A stretch of 64,000 bases of DNA, taken from the NCBI RefSeq assembly GCF_000196115.1, contig NC_005027.1, positions 3,968,001 to 4,032,000 on the forward strand. The letters run 5' to 3'. The notes under the pieces are model-generated. The model had not been told where the DNA came from and made no database searches. It saw nothing but the letters and a program-made list of their open reading frames with translations. Positions 43,872 through 52,150 of the stretch are shown here, in pieces (within the stretch, counting starts at the first letter, position 1; each line of letters opens with the position of its first letter). This DNA comes from Rhodopirellula baltica SH 1. GTDB lineage: Bacteria > Planctomycetota > Planctomycetia > Pirellulales > Pirellulaceae. A program made the translations under genes and the position numbers.

Positions 43872-43911
43872 TATTCTGCCCGTATCACGTGTATTCTGCC
43901 CGTATCACGTG
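43872..43911. repeat. 20-base perfect tandem duplication upstream of the hybrid kinase
   Basis: The 20-base unit TATTCTGCCCGTATCACGTG occurs twice with no gap and no mismatch. Each copy ends in CACGTG, a six-base palindrome. It sits 50-170 bases before the possible starts of the minus-strand hybrid kinase gene. It could be a duplicated operator or a recent slippage event. Confidence 0.9.
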
Positions 43912-43972
43912 CAAACCGGCAAAGTATCTGAGTGACCCGAATTGGTTTGCGAGGATGCCGCCATGCAAAAAA

Positions 43973-44008
43973 AGGCCGCGGGCTGTCATCAATAACAGTC
44001 CGCGACCT
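43973..44008 (-). terminator. Intrinsic terminator of the ThuA-domain gene
   Basis: A 14-base-pair stem with two mismatches closes on an eight-base loop. Read on the minus strand it is GC-rich and followed by seven Ts (A-run 43967-43973), the classical rho-independent arrangement. It lies about 85 bases beyond the stop of the ThuA-domain gene. Confidence 0.85.
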
Positions 44009-44091
44009 GAGGCTCATTCACGATCGCAAAAATGGTCGGCGACCGATTGGATGCAGCTGCAACGTCGGCGGTCGAACCATTGCTGAAGAGG

Positions 44092-45264
44092 CTATTTCGC
44101 GTCTTCGCCGTATAGCTTGGGGTAATCCTTGGCGACTTGTTCACGCAACTTGGGGCGTGCCTTCAGGGCTGACTGGACCTTACGAACCATCTTTGGCTTG
44201 TCCATTCCGCCCAGCACATGATCTGTCGGCATGATCTCGCTGTCCCAGCTGGCCAGTTCTGAAGGCCGGACGTTATCACGATACAACGCGCCGGTGGTGA
44301 ATGGTGTTGGAACGAACGACCCAACAATGCTCATGTCCAAATCCCCGGTGATCTGGTCTTCCATGCCGAGTGCCCACAAACAAGCGTTTGCGAAACAGCG
44401 ACGAGTGTCTTCGTCGAGCAAATCCTCGGACGCACCGTACGAGAAGTAAGCAACGCGAGCATCCTTCTTCTCGCCCGATGGCGCAACGTAGTGATCCCGA
44501 GTCCAACCAGCAGACACCTTTGGCTTGTCCGTGTTGACATCGTCACTTGGTTCAAACGTATTGAGAACCTGAACCTCCACCAATGGAATTGATCCGGCTG
44601 GCGGACGAGACGAATACGCTCCGCTGTAGCCGTGCATCGTTCCAACCCCGGTCATGATCGGATGATCGGAGGCCGATTCCACCGCGGTGATCCGACTGCT
44701 CGAACTGTGGTTGCCGCCGTAGTGACTTTGCCCTCGCGTCGAGTGCCAAGTGTTGCCAAAAATCTGTTCACCTAAACCACCGAGGTAATCTTCACCCTCG
44801 TAGTTGAAGTTCAGCTTCGCCCACTTTCCTTTTTGTCCATTGAAGCAGTGAGTGGACGTCCGAGCTCCAACGACCGGCCCACCGCGTTCAAAGTAGTCCA
44901 CCAACAGGTCGACTTGTTCGTCGGGTAGTTTCATGAAACGAGTGAAGAAAAACAGCAAGTCAGCGTCTTTCAAAGCCTCCATCCCGGGCACGGGTGAGTC
45001 ACCCGCTTTGATCTCGCCATCTTCATCAATTCCAAACAACACGGTGCAACGAAACCCATGGTGTTTTGCCAGAATCTTCGCCAGCAGCGGACAAGTTTGT
45101 TCGGATCGATATTCGTGATCATTCGCGACAAACACGATGTGCTTGCCCTTACCAATTCCTTCGCCGCCTTCATAAACCAACGGAGCGTTGTCCGGTTCGG
45201 CGGCAGAGGTGGAAAGCGGGATGGCGACAACGGACAACAAAATTAGAGAAAGCCAAGTCTTCAT
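44092..45264 (-). CDS. Secreted ThuA-domain protein
   Basis: The protein has 390 residues with a signal peptide (MKTWLSLILLSVVAIPLSTSA). The ThuA fold, a class I glutamine-amidotransferase-like domain linked to sugar utilisation, is shown by KHIVFVANDHEYRSEQT, DADLLFFFTRF, VDYFERGGPVVGARTSTH and the later TGVGTMHGYSGAY. After about residue 250 the tail reads RVAYFSYGASEDLLDEDTRR and FANACLWALGMEDQI, commonly seen in planctomycete ThuA proteins. The reaction is not established. It is divergent from a secreted sulfatase, a pairing that fits degradation of sulfated polysaccharides, but co-regulation is inferred. Confidence 0.88.
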   Translation of the reverse strand: MKTWLSLILLSVVAIPLSTSAAEPDNAPLVYEGGEGIGKGKHIVFVANDHEYRSEQTCPLLAKILAKHHGFRCTVLFGIDEDGEIKAGDSPVPGMEALKDADLLFFFTRFMKLPDEQVDLLVDYFERGGPVVGARTSTHCFNGQKGKWAKLNFNYEGEDYLGGLGEQIFGNTWHSTRGQSHYGGNHSSSSRITAVESASDHPIMTGVGTMHGYSGAYSSRPPAGSIPLVEVQVLNTFEPSDDVNTDKPKVSAGWTRDHYVAPSGEKKDARVAYFSYGASEDLLDEDTRRCFANACLWALGMEDQITGDLDMSIVGSFVPTPFTTGALYRDNVRPSELASWDSEIMPTDHVLGGMDKPKMVRKVQSALKARPKLREQVAKDYPKLYGEDAK

Positions 45265-45744
45265 AGATCAATGGGAGTACCGAGGTGGGGTGGATGGAAG
45301 GCGGCGCCGCGATCGTTCGCTTGAAAAGCGTGAGTGGCAACTGACGAGCAAGATGCCTCGCGGACGTCTCTGAATTTAATCCATCTTCATCTCGATCGCC
45401 CGACGATCCACGCCGCTTTCCGCAAAACGACGAAACATCAATTCACATGTCGCAATTCGACGGGTCCATGCCGCACAAGTATCTCTCGCAAATCGTTGAT
45501 CGCTCGGTTGACGAAGGCATTTCGACCTATGGTGGCAGCCGCCCTGCGATCTGGCAAAAAGCCGTCCAGCATCAGTCTTCTGACCGGATGTTTCTATAGA
45601 CCCATCCGTGCAGCTTTCGCACCGATTCAACTTTCGGTGCCAGGGCGACGACCGATCAACAGGTGCCAGCCTTTGCGGACGCGAGTACAATCAAGCGCCT
45701 GATCCCCACCTCTCCCCCTCCCCCTCCCCCAAACCAACAGCATC
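45265..45744 (+). other. Divergent intergenic region between ThuA and sulfatase genes
   Basis: About 480 bases without a convincing gene. Next to the sulfatase start there is a pyrimidine tract (about 45704-45730) with repeats of CCCCTC. No Shine-Dalgarno site precedes the sulfatase ATG. Nothing else was recognised. Confidence 0.6.
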
Positions 45745-47334
45745 ATGCCGTTCAATCAAGCGAGACGATCTGACACTTCCCAGGGTCGGTCACCGAGCCT
45801 TTTCCTCCCACTTCTACTCTTTTTCGCGTGCGTCGTATCGCCATTATCGGAAACCTCAGCGGCGGACAACGATCGCCCCAACGTCATCGTCGTGATGGCC
45901 GATGACCTCGGGTACGGCGACATCGGTTGCTATGGTGCCAAGGGTCTGGAGACTCCCAACATTGATCAGATGGCATCGGAAGGTTGTCGCTTCACCAGCG
46001 GTTATTGTTCGGCATCGACCTGCACCCCGACCCGTTATTCGTTCCTGACTGGCACCTACGCATTCCGTTTTCCCAATACCGGCATCGCTCCACCGAACAG
46101 CCCCGCGTTGATTCCTGCCGGAACGACAACAACGGCCCGCATTCTGAAAAACGCCGGCTACAAAACGGCCGTCATCGGCAAATGGCACCTTGGCCTGGGT
46201 GAAAAGAACGAAGGCCCAGATTGGAACGGTGACCTGAAACCTGGACCGTTGGAAATCGGCTTCGATCACTGCATTTTGCTCCCCACCACGAACGACCGCG
46301 TGCCGCAGGTTTACGTCAACGATCACAACGTTGAAAACTTGGACCCTGCAGATCCACTTTGGGTCGGCAACAAGAAACCATCAGAAGATCACCCAACCGG
46401 GATCACCCACCGCGACACACTGAAGATGGATTGGTCGCACGGTCACAACTCCACGATCCACAACGGCATCAGCCGAATCGGGTTCTACACCGGTGGCCAC
46501 GCCGCTCGTTTCCGTGACGAAGATTTGTCGGACCGCTGGGTGGAGGAATCTAAGCGTTGGATTGCCGAAAACAGAGAAGAACCGTTCTTTCTGTTCTTTG
46601 CCTCTCACGATTTGCACGTTCCACGTGTCGTCCACGAACGTTTCCAAGGCAGCACCAAACTGGGGCCTCGCGGCGACGCGATCGCTGAACTGGATTGGTG
46701 CGTTGGAGAACTGATGAAGTCGTTGGAAGAAAACGGACTCACCGAGAAAACCATGTTGGTCTTTTGCAGCGACAACGGTCCTGTCTTGGACGACGGCTAC
46801 AAAGACGACGCCAATGAAAAGCTTGGCAACCACGATCCCAATGGCCCGTATCAAGGCGGCAAATACACGGTTTACGAAGGTGGTACGCGAACGCCGTTCA
46901 TCACCCGCATGCCGGGCACGATTCCCGTCGGTGTCAGCGACGAAATGGTTTGCACCATCGACTTTGCCGCCAGTCTCGCCGCCATGGTCGGGCAAGAACT
47001 ACCAAACGACGCTAGCTTGGACAGCCAAAACGTGCTCGGAGCGTTGATGAATCAGTCCGGTGCCTCCGGTCGCGAACACTTGGTCCAACAAGACAACGGA
47101 AAAGTCGGCAACTACGGCTACCGCGTCGGCGATTGGAAACTCGTTCGCCACGATCAAAAGAAGTCGTACAACTTCGACTTGTCGATGACGCGGAAACCAG
47201 TTCCCCAATTCGCTCTTTACAACCTTGAATCGGATCCAGCCGAACAGAACGATTTAAGTGACAGCGAACCTGAACGAGCGAAACAAATGCAACAGGAACT
47301 TCAAAAGCTCCTCGACGCCGGTCGCAGTCGCTAA
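45745..47334 (+). CDS. Secreted type I sulfatase (arylsulfatase A family)
   Basis: Sulfatases hydrolyse sulfate esters; planctomycetes use many on algal polysaccharides. The protein has 529 residues with a signal peptide (hydrophobic core about residues 18-38, then SETSA). The metal site begins RPNVIVVMADDLGYGDIGC. The formylglycine motif is STCTPTRYSFLTG, with the Cys to be oxidised by a sulfatase-modifying enzyme, which is not in the window. GKWHLGLG, the later FFLFFASHDLHVPRV and FCSDNGPV with its metal-binding Asp-Asn are intact. The C-terminal domain is short. The gene is followed by a strong shared terminator. Substrate cannot be named. Confidence 0.95.
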   Translation: MPFNQARRSDTSQGRSPSLFLPLLLFFACVVSPLSETSAADNDRPNVIVVMADDLGYGDIGCYGAKGLETPNIDQMASEGCRFTSGYCSASTCTPTRYSFLTGTYAFRFPNTGIAPPNSPALIPAGTTTTARILKNAGYKTAVIGKWHLGLGEKNEGPDWNGDLKPGPLEIGFDHCILLPTTNDRVPQVYVNDHNVENLDPADPLWVGNKKPSEDHPTGITHRDTLKMDWSHGHNSTIHNGISRIGFYTGGHAARFRDEDLSDRWVEESKRWIAENREEPFFLFFASHDLHVPRVVHERFQGSTKLGPRGDAIAELDWCVGELMKSLEENGLTEKTMLVFCSDNGPVLDDGYKDDANEKLGNHDPNGPYQGGKYTVYEGGTRTPFITRMPGTIPVGVSDEMVCTIDFAASLAAMVGQELPNDASLDSQNVLGALMNQSGASGREHLVQQDNGKVGNYGYRVGDWKLVRHDQKKSYNFDLSMTRKPVPQFALYNLESDPAEQNDLSDSEPERAKQMQQELQKLLDAGRSR

Positions 47335-47372
47335 GACAGAGCCACCCGCATAGGTCACACTGACCAACATCG

Positions 47373-47412
47373 AAAAAGCCGCTCACTGGATTCATCCGGT
47401 GAGCGGCTTTTT
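47373..47412. terminator. Bidirectional terminator after the sulfatase and epimerase genes
   Basis: A perfect 14-base-pair stem (AAAAAGCCGCTCAC with its complement) surrounds a 12-base loop. It has Ts on the plus side and As on the minus side, so it can serve both convergent genes, whose stops lie within 40 bases. Confidence 0.9.
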
Positions 47413-47442
47413 TTGTGAATCAAATTCAATCGCGTTTACAAA

Positions 47443-48498
47443 TCATGCCGTGGCGAGTTTGGACTCTTCGCTTGCAATCATTTGCCGCAGGATCTCGTCC
47501 AGCGACACGCGAATGTCCCAGTCCGGGTAATCGCGTCGCAGTTTGCTGAGATCACTGATGTAACAGATGTGATCGCCTTTGCGATTGTCGTCGCCCAGCG
47601 TCCACTCCACCTTGTGACCCGAAATGTCTTCGATCTTTTGAATGCATTCCAACACGCTGGCCGCGTTCTCACGCCCGCCGCCAATGTTGTAGACCTCACC
47701 CGGACGCGGGTTCTTTGAAAACGCTTCGAAGGCTTTGACCACGTCACTGCATTCGATTTGGTCGCGAACTTGTTTGCCTTTGTAACCAAAGATCGTGTAA
47801 GGCTTGCCCGTCACGGCGACATGAACGAGGTAACTCAAAAAGCCGTGCAGCTCGACGCCGCTGTGGCTGGCACCGGTCAAACAACCACCACGAAAAATAC
47901 CAGTCTTCAGACCGAAGTACTTTCCGTATTCCTGAGCCAACACATCGGCAGCGGTCTTGGACGCACCGAACAACGAGTGCATGGTTTGGTCGATGCGGCA
48001 CGATTCACTGATGCCGTCGTAGTCTTCTTCGCGAGCGTATTCCCAGCGGGTTTCCAACTCGTCCAGCGGCAACTCATTGGGTGCATCACCGTAAACCTTG
48101 TTCGTGCTCATGTGGCAGAACACAGCTTCGGGGGCGTGCTGGCGAGTTCCTTCGAGCAGGTTTAATGTGCCGTTGGCGTTGACTTCGAAATCCAAGAACG
48201 GGATTGCGGCCGCTTTATCGTGCGAAGGTTGAGCCGCACAATGGATCACCAAATCCGGTGGTTCGTTCTTGAACAAATCCAACACGCCGTCGCGGTCGCG
48301 AATGTCCAGCGACACCGTTCGGAAGTTCTTCGTTTCCTGCTCCAACCGCGACTGGTTCCACTTCGTGCTGCCATCCGGGCCGAAAAAGGTGGCGCGCATG
48401 TCGTTGTCGATGCCGATGACTTCGTTACCCAGGGCGTCCCAATGCCGCACCGCGGCCGAGCCGATGAGCCCACTGGAACCTGTCACAATCACACGCAT
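47443..48498 (-). CDS. NAD-dependent nucleotide-sugar epimerase (CDP-paratose 2-epimerase-like)
   Basis: This is an extended short-chain dehydrogenase of 351 residues that should act on a nucleotide sugar, probably for surface polysaccharide. The Rossmann motif is VTGSSGLIGSAAV, with an acidic residue binding NAD in IGIDND. VIHCAAQPSHDKA, HMSTNKVYGDAPNELP and FRGGCLTGASHSGVELHGF fit the CDP-paratose/tyvelose epimerase subgroup. The usual YxxxK catalytic pair is FGASK here, so Phe replaces Tyr with the Lys kept; related sequences may share this. The C-terminal half binds the sugar nucleotide. Other polysaccharide genes are absent nearby. Confidence 0.85.
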   Translation of the reverse strand: MRVIVTGSSGLIGSAAVRHWDALGNEVIGIDNDMRATFFGPDGSTKWNQSRLEQETKNFRTVSLDIRDRDGVLDLFKNEPPDLVIHCAAQPSHDKAAAIPFLDFEVNANGTLNLLEGTRQHAPEAVFCHMSTNKVYGDAPNELPLDELETRWEYAREEDYDGISESCRIDQTMHSLFGASKTAADVLAQEYGKYFGLKTGIFRGGCLTGASHSGVELHGFLSYLVHVAVTGKPYTIFGYKGKQVRDQIECSDVVKAFEAFSKNPRPGEVYNIGGGRENAASVLECIQKIEDISGHKVEWTLGDDNRKGDHICYISDLSKLRRDYPDWDIRVSLDEILRQMIASEESKLATA

Positions 48499-48671
48499 AG
48501 CACGTCAAACCTACCTAAAAACCAACATCAAAAGAAAACGGCCGTCCGATTGTAATTCGCAATCGAAACTCCAAAACCGCCGCACGTTTTTTTCACAAAA
48601 ACGACGATGCGACGAACGGATCCACCCCGGTGAAGGTGGGTAAGCGGTCGATGGAGGCTCTTTCCGCAGGC

Positions 48672-48941
48672 TCAAGCAGCCTGTTTCACGCTCGCAGGAG
48701 CAGCGACAGGAGCGTTGGGGCGGATCATCCGAGTCATCTCCAAAATCTCCTCAATCGCGAGAGCTTGCTCGGCGGCCGTTTGTGTCAAATCTAGAAAGAG
48801 CATGCGTTTGCCGCGAATTTCGCACCAGGTGCTGCCAGCCCCCTCCAACGGTTCACCGCGAATTTCAAATCCATTCTGCCGGGCGATGCGGGTCATCCGT
48901 TTCAGGCGTTCCAGCACGTTCTCGTCGTCAAACCGATTCAT
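48672..48941 (-). CDS. Small protein of unknown function
   Basis: The protein has 89 residues from an ATG giving MNRFDDENVLERLKRMTRIA. It has a predicted alpha/beta character (FEIRGEPLEGAGSTWCEIRG, KRMLFLDLTQTAAEQALAIEEIL) and an Ala/Pro tail. No signal or membrane span. The sequence looks protein-like and has periodic hydrophobicity, and planctomycetes encode similar short proteins, but no family was recognised. It is divergent from the NtrB-like kinase. Upstream codons to 49064 are in frame but read unlike protein. Confidence 0.65.
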   Translation of the reverse strand: MNRFDDENVLERLKRMTRIARQNGFEIRGEPLEGAGSTWCEIRGKRMLFLDLTQTAAEQALAIEEILEMTRMIRPNAPVAAPASVKQAA

Positions 48942-49127
48942 TTCGAGATCTTTGCAGTCACTGGAGAGGGGCTTTTCGCCTGCGTGATTCAGGGCGAACA
49001 AGTGACCGGGGCAAACGAGCCGTGGAGGGTAAGGTTTGCGGGCCGGATAGCAGGGATTTATCAACCGTGTGGGTTGTTCCGATAGATCAAACAGCCACTC
49101 CCTTCCTGCTTGGATTCCAATTCAGCT

Positions 49128-49949
49128 ATGTCGCAACAAGCTTCTGCCGCCGCTTCGACTCACGCCGCTCCTGAATCCTCATCCAATGAGCGCACTGCCA
49201 ACGAGCTGACGGTGCTTCGAGAGCAAGTGAAGCGTTTGCAGGGGATGGCGACACTGGGCGAGCTGACAGGAACCGCGACGCACGAATTCAACAACGTGCT
49301 GATGACGGTCATCAACTATGCCAAGTTGGGACTACGAAACGAAGACAAAGCCAGCCGAGACAAAGCACTGACGAAAATTTTGGAAGCGTCCGAGCGAGCT
49401 GCACAAATCACCAACACGATTTTGGCCCAAGCCCGCAACCGCAGCGATGCGATGGGCCCGGTTGATTTGAGTGGCTTGGTTCGTGAAACATTGGTGCTGA
49501 TGCAACGCGAAATGCAGAAGTACCGAATCAGCATCGAAACCGATCTCGCCGAAACCGCAACCGTTCACGCCAGCGGCAATCAAATCCAACGGTTGCTGCT
49601 GAACCTGTTGACCAATTCGCGACAAGCGATCGGCGAATGTGGCACGCTATGGATTCGCGTTGCTTCCGGTGAGAGTGGTGCTGACGGAAACGGCTATGTC
49701 GAACTCACCGTTCGCGATTCAGGCAAAGGCATCCCGGAAGACGTCTTGCCCAAGATCTTCGATCCGTACTTCTCCACCAAAGCCGGTCCCGATGAAACGG
49801 GAAAGGGCGGAACGGGTTTGGGACTGGCCGCCTGCAAAGACATCATCGACGAACACAAAGGGCGCGTGCGAGTCGAAAGCTCGGTCGGCCGTGGCACCGC
49901 GTTCATCATCCGTTTGCCAATCAGCCCCTCCCAACGAGCCGCTGCCTGA
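49128..49949 (+). CDS. NtrB-like sensor histidine kinase
   Basis: The protein has 273 residues, cytoplasmic, with no sensory domain except a short N-terminal coiled coil (LTVLREQVKRLQGMATLGEL). The phosphoacceptor motif is GTATHEFNNVLMTVINYAK, and the ATPase boxes follow: QRLLLNLLTNSRQAI, VRDSGKGIPEDV, IFDPYFSTK and GGTGLGLAACKDI. All catalytic motifs are intact. It is therefore an active kinase whose signal must arrive through partner proteins. The ATG at 49128 is chosen; a TTG at 49110 is in frame. No response regulator gene is adjacent. Confidence 0.93.
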   Translation: MSQQASAAASTHAAPESSSNERTANELTVLREQVKRLQGMATLGELTGTATHEFNNVLMTVINYAKLGLRNEDKASRDKALTKILEASERAAQITNTILAQARNRSDAMGPVDLSGLVRETLVLMQREMQKYRISIETDLAETATVHASGNQIQRLLLNLLTNSRQAIGECGTLWIRVASGESGADGNGYVELTVRDSGKGIPEDVLPKIFDPYFSTKAGPDETGKGGTGLGLAACKDIIDEHKGRVRVESSVGRGTAFIIRLPISPSQRAAA

Positions 49950-50101
49950 GGATTGGAGGCCATGTTCCACATGGCATTCACGCCGATGCTTGGGAACAAA
50001 GCGAGTCGTGCTCCTCTTCATCCGTGACCGAATCCGTCGGTGCAATGGATCGCATACAATGACAAGTTGTCATTCGTTTCCGCGAACCAACTCCCGCAAA
50101 T

Positions 50102-50983
50102 ATGCCCGGCCCACTCACTGAAGCCCAGATTGCCGATTACGACAGCCAAGGTTTCTTGTTGGCTTCGTCATTGTTCGATGCGGATGAGATCGAACTGCTG
50201 CGCCGCTCGGCCAAAGAAGACAAACGCCTGGACGACCACGCGTTTGGTCGCGATGACGGCGAAGGCGGCACCGTTCGATTGTCCGTTTGGAACCATCCCG
50301 GCAACGGCATCTACGGTGCATTCGCACGCTGCAATCGATTGGTCCAAAGGGCCGAGCAATTGCTGCGAGACGAACCGTATCACTACCACTCCAAGATGAT
50401 CATGAAGGACGCGCGAGTCGGTGGCGCGTGGGCGTGGCATCAAGACTACGGCTACTGGTACGGCAACGGTGTTTTAACGCCGAATCTGGTCAGTTGTTTC
50501 ATTGCCGTCGATCCGGCGACTCGCGAAAACGGATGCCTGCAAGTGATCCGAGGCTCTCATGCTTGCGGACGCGTTCACCATCAACTGACCGGCCAACAAG
50601 CCGGTGCTGATCCAGAACGGGTGGCGGAGATTTTGAAACGGTTCGAGCTCGTTCATGTTGAAATGAATCCTGGCGATGTGCTCTTTTTTCATTCCAATCT
50701 GTTGCACCGCAGCGATCAAAATCACAGCGAGAATCCGCGTTGGTCGATGATTTGTTGCTACAACGCCAAGTCCAATGATCCCTACAAAGAATCGCATCAC
50801 CCCCGCTACACGCCACTGGATCGCTTGCCAGATTCTGCGGTGCGTGAAATAGGCGGGCAACGATTTGAAGACACGGACGTGCACCAAAACGATTCGCAAG
50901 GTCAGTCCATGGCGTGGTTGGATCCGAATCGAGACGCCAGCGCGACCTCTTTGAAACCAACATCAAAGGACGCGAACAATTGA
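50102..50983 (+). CDS. Phytanoyl-CoA dioxygenase (PhyH) family oxygenase
   Basis: This is an Fe(II)/2-oxoglutarate-dependent oxygenase of 293 residues. The start [20 protein letters not shown] is typical. The metal-binding HxD is in AWHQDYGYW, and the distal His in [14 protein letters not shown]; Arg in [11 protein letters not shown] is placed to bind 2-oxoglutarate. The substrate is unknown; relatives hydroxylate ectoine, phytanoyl-CoA and many small molecules. It precedes a Gfo/Idh oxidoreductase with which it is probably co-transcribed: a TTG of the next frame overlaps its stop, with an ATG 45 bases beyond. Confidence 0.9.
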   Translation: MPGPLTEAQIADYDSQGFLLASSLFDADEIELLRRSAKEDKRLDDHAFGRDDGEGGTVRLSVWNHPGNGIYGAFARCNRLVQRAEQLLRDEPYHYHSKMIMKDARVGGAWAWHQDYGYWYGNGVLTPNLVSCFIAVDPATRENGCLQVIRGSHACGRVHHQLTGQQAGADPERVAEILKRFELVHVEMNPGDVLFFHSNLLHRSDQNHSENPRWSMICCYNAKSNDPYKESHHPRYTPLDRLPDSAVREIGGQRFEDTDVHQNDSQGQSMAWLDPNRDASATSLKPTSKDANN

Positions 50984-51027
50984 CGCATCGTGAAAGCGAC
51001 GCGGCTGACTTGGGCATCGATCCCGTC

Positions 51028-52083
51028 ATGCCCCAAAATCGCAATGTGCCCATTGGGTGCATCGGTGCCGGGTTCATCATGGATGATTGCCATTTGGTGG
51101 CGTACCGAGCGGCAGGCTTTCATCCCGCCGCGATCGCTTCGCGACGAAGAGAACAAGCCGACAAGGTGGCAGAGCGGCATGGAATCACCCGAGTCTTTGA
51201 CAATCCAAGCGAACTCTTGACCGACACTTCCATCGAAGTCGTCGACATCGCGGTCCCGCCCGACGTTCAACTCGAGATCATTCGTGAAGTGGTTCGGCAT
51301 CCGCACATCCGTGGCATCTTGGCCCAAAAACCTATCGCGGGCTGTTTCTCTGAAGCCCAGAAGATTGTCGATCTCTGCCACGACGCAGGAGTCACGCTTT
51401 GCGTCAATCAAAACATGCGCTACGACCACTCCATCCGCGCCTGCAAAACGATGTTGGATCAAGGAAAACTCGGCGAACCTGTTTTGGCGACCATCGACAT
51501 GCGAGCGATCCCGCATTGGATGCCGTGGCAACAACGGCAGGGTTGGATGACATGCCGAATCATGTCGATTCACCACTTGGATGCGATGCGGTACTGGTTC
51601 GGTGATCCGGTTCGCGTCTTTGCTAGTTTCCGGACCGATCCGCGGACGACGTTCCCGCACGTCGACGGCATTGGGCTGTACATCCTGGAATACGCCAGCG
51701 GGTTGCGTTGCCAAATTTGCGATGACGTGTGGGCAGGACCGGCGCGCGAAGGCGCGGCGGAAGACTTGGGCATCACTTGGCGAGTCGAGGGCACGGAAGG
51801 GATAGCTCGTGGAACCATTGGCTGGCCCAAGTACCCGCGTCGATGCCCCAGCACAATCGATTGGACGACGACGGACATCGGCCGATGGGAACAACCACGC
51901 TGGGACGAGGTCTGGTTCCCCGACGCGTTCGCCGGCCCGATGGCGGAACTGTTGGTCGCAATGGAGACCTGCGTCGAACCCAACCTGAGCGGGCGTGACA
52001 ACCTGCGCACGATGGCTTTGGTCGACGCGTGTTACGAATCAGCGAAGACCCACCGTGCAATTGAGCTACCGACATCGCCGTAG
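51028..52083 (+). CDS. Gfo/Idh/MocA family oxidoreductase
   Basis: The protein of about 351 residues has an N-terminal NAD(P)-binding Rossmann fold ([20 protein letters not shown]), [11 protein letters not shown], and the family motif around [13 protein letters not shown] with the catalytic Lys (EKP-like, here QKP). The later [15 protein letters not shown] is the conserved His-Asp region. Such enzymes oxidise or reduce sugars and related polyols. The start could be the TTG at 50980, overlapping the PhyH stop, but the ATG at 51028 leaves a normal short leader. The pairing with PhyH recurs in planctomycetes, and a joint catabolic role is inferred. Confidence 0.88.
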   Translation: MPQNRNVPIGCIGAGFIMDDCHLVAYRAAGFHPAAIASRRREQADKVAERHGITRVFDNPSELLTDTSIEVVDIAVPPDVQLEIIREVVRHPHIRGILAQKPIAGCFSEAQKIVDLCHDAGVTLCVNQNMRYDHSIRACKTMLDQGKLGEPVLATIDMRAIPHWMPWQQRQGWMTCRIMSIHHLDAMRYWFGDPVRVFASFRTDPRTTFPHVDGIGLYILEYASGLRCQICDDVWAGPAREGAAEDLGITWRVEGTEGIARGTIGWPKYPRRCPSTIDWTTTDIGRWEQPRWDEVWFPDAFAGPMAELLVAMETCVEPNLSGRDNLRTMALVDACYESAKTHRAIELPTSP

Positions 52084-52150
52084 GATTTCTTCCGTCAGGT
52101 AGACTCAACGAATCAACCATCTAGACGGCCAGCGACTGCTCATACCGTCG

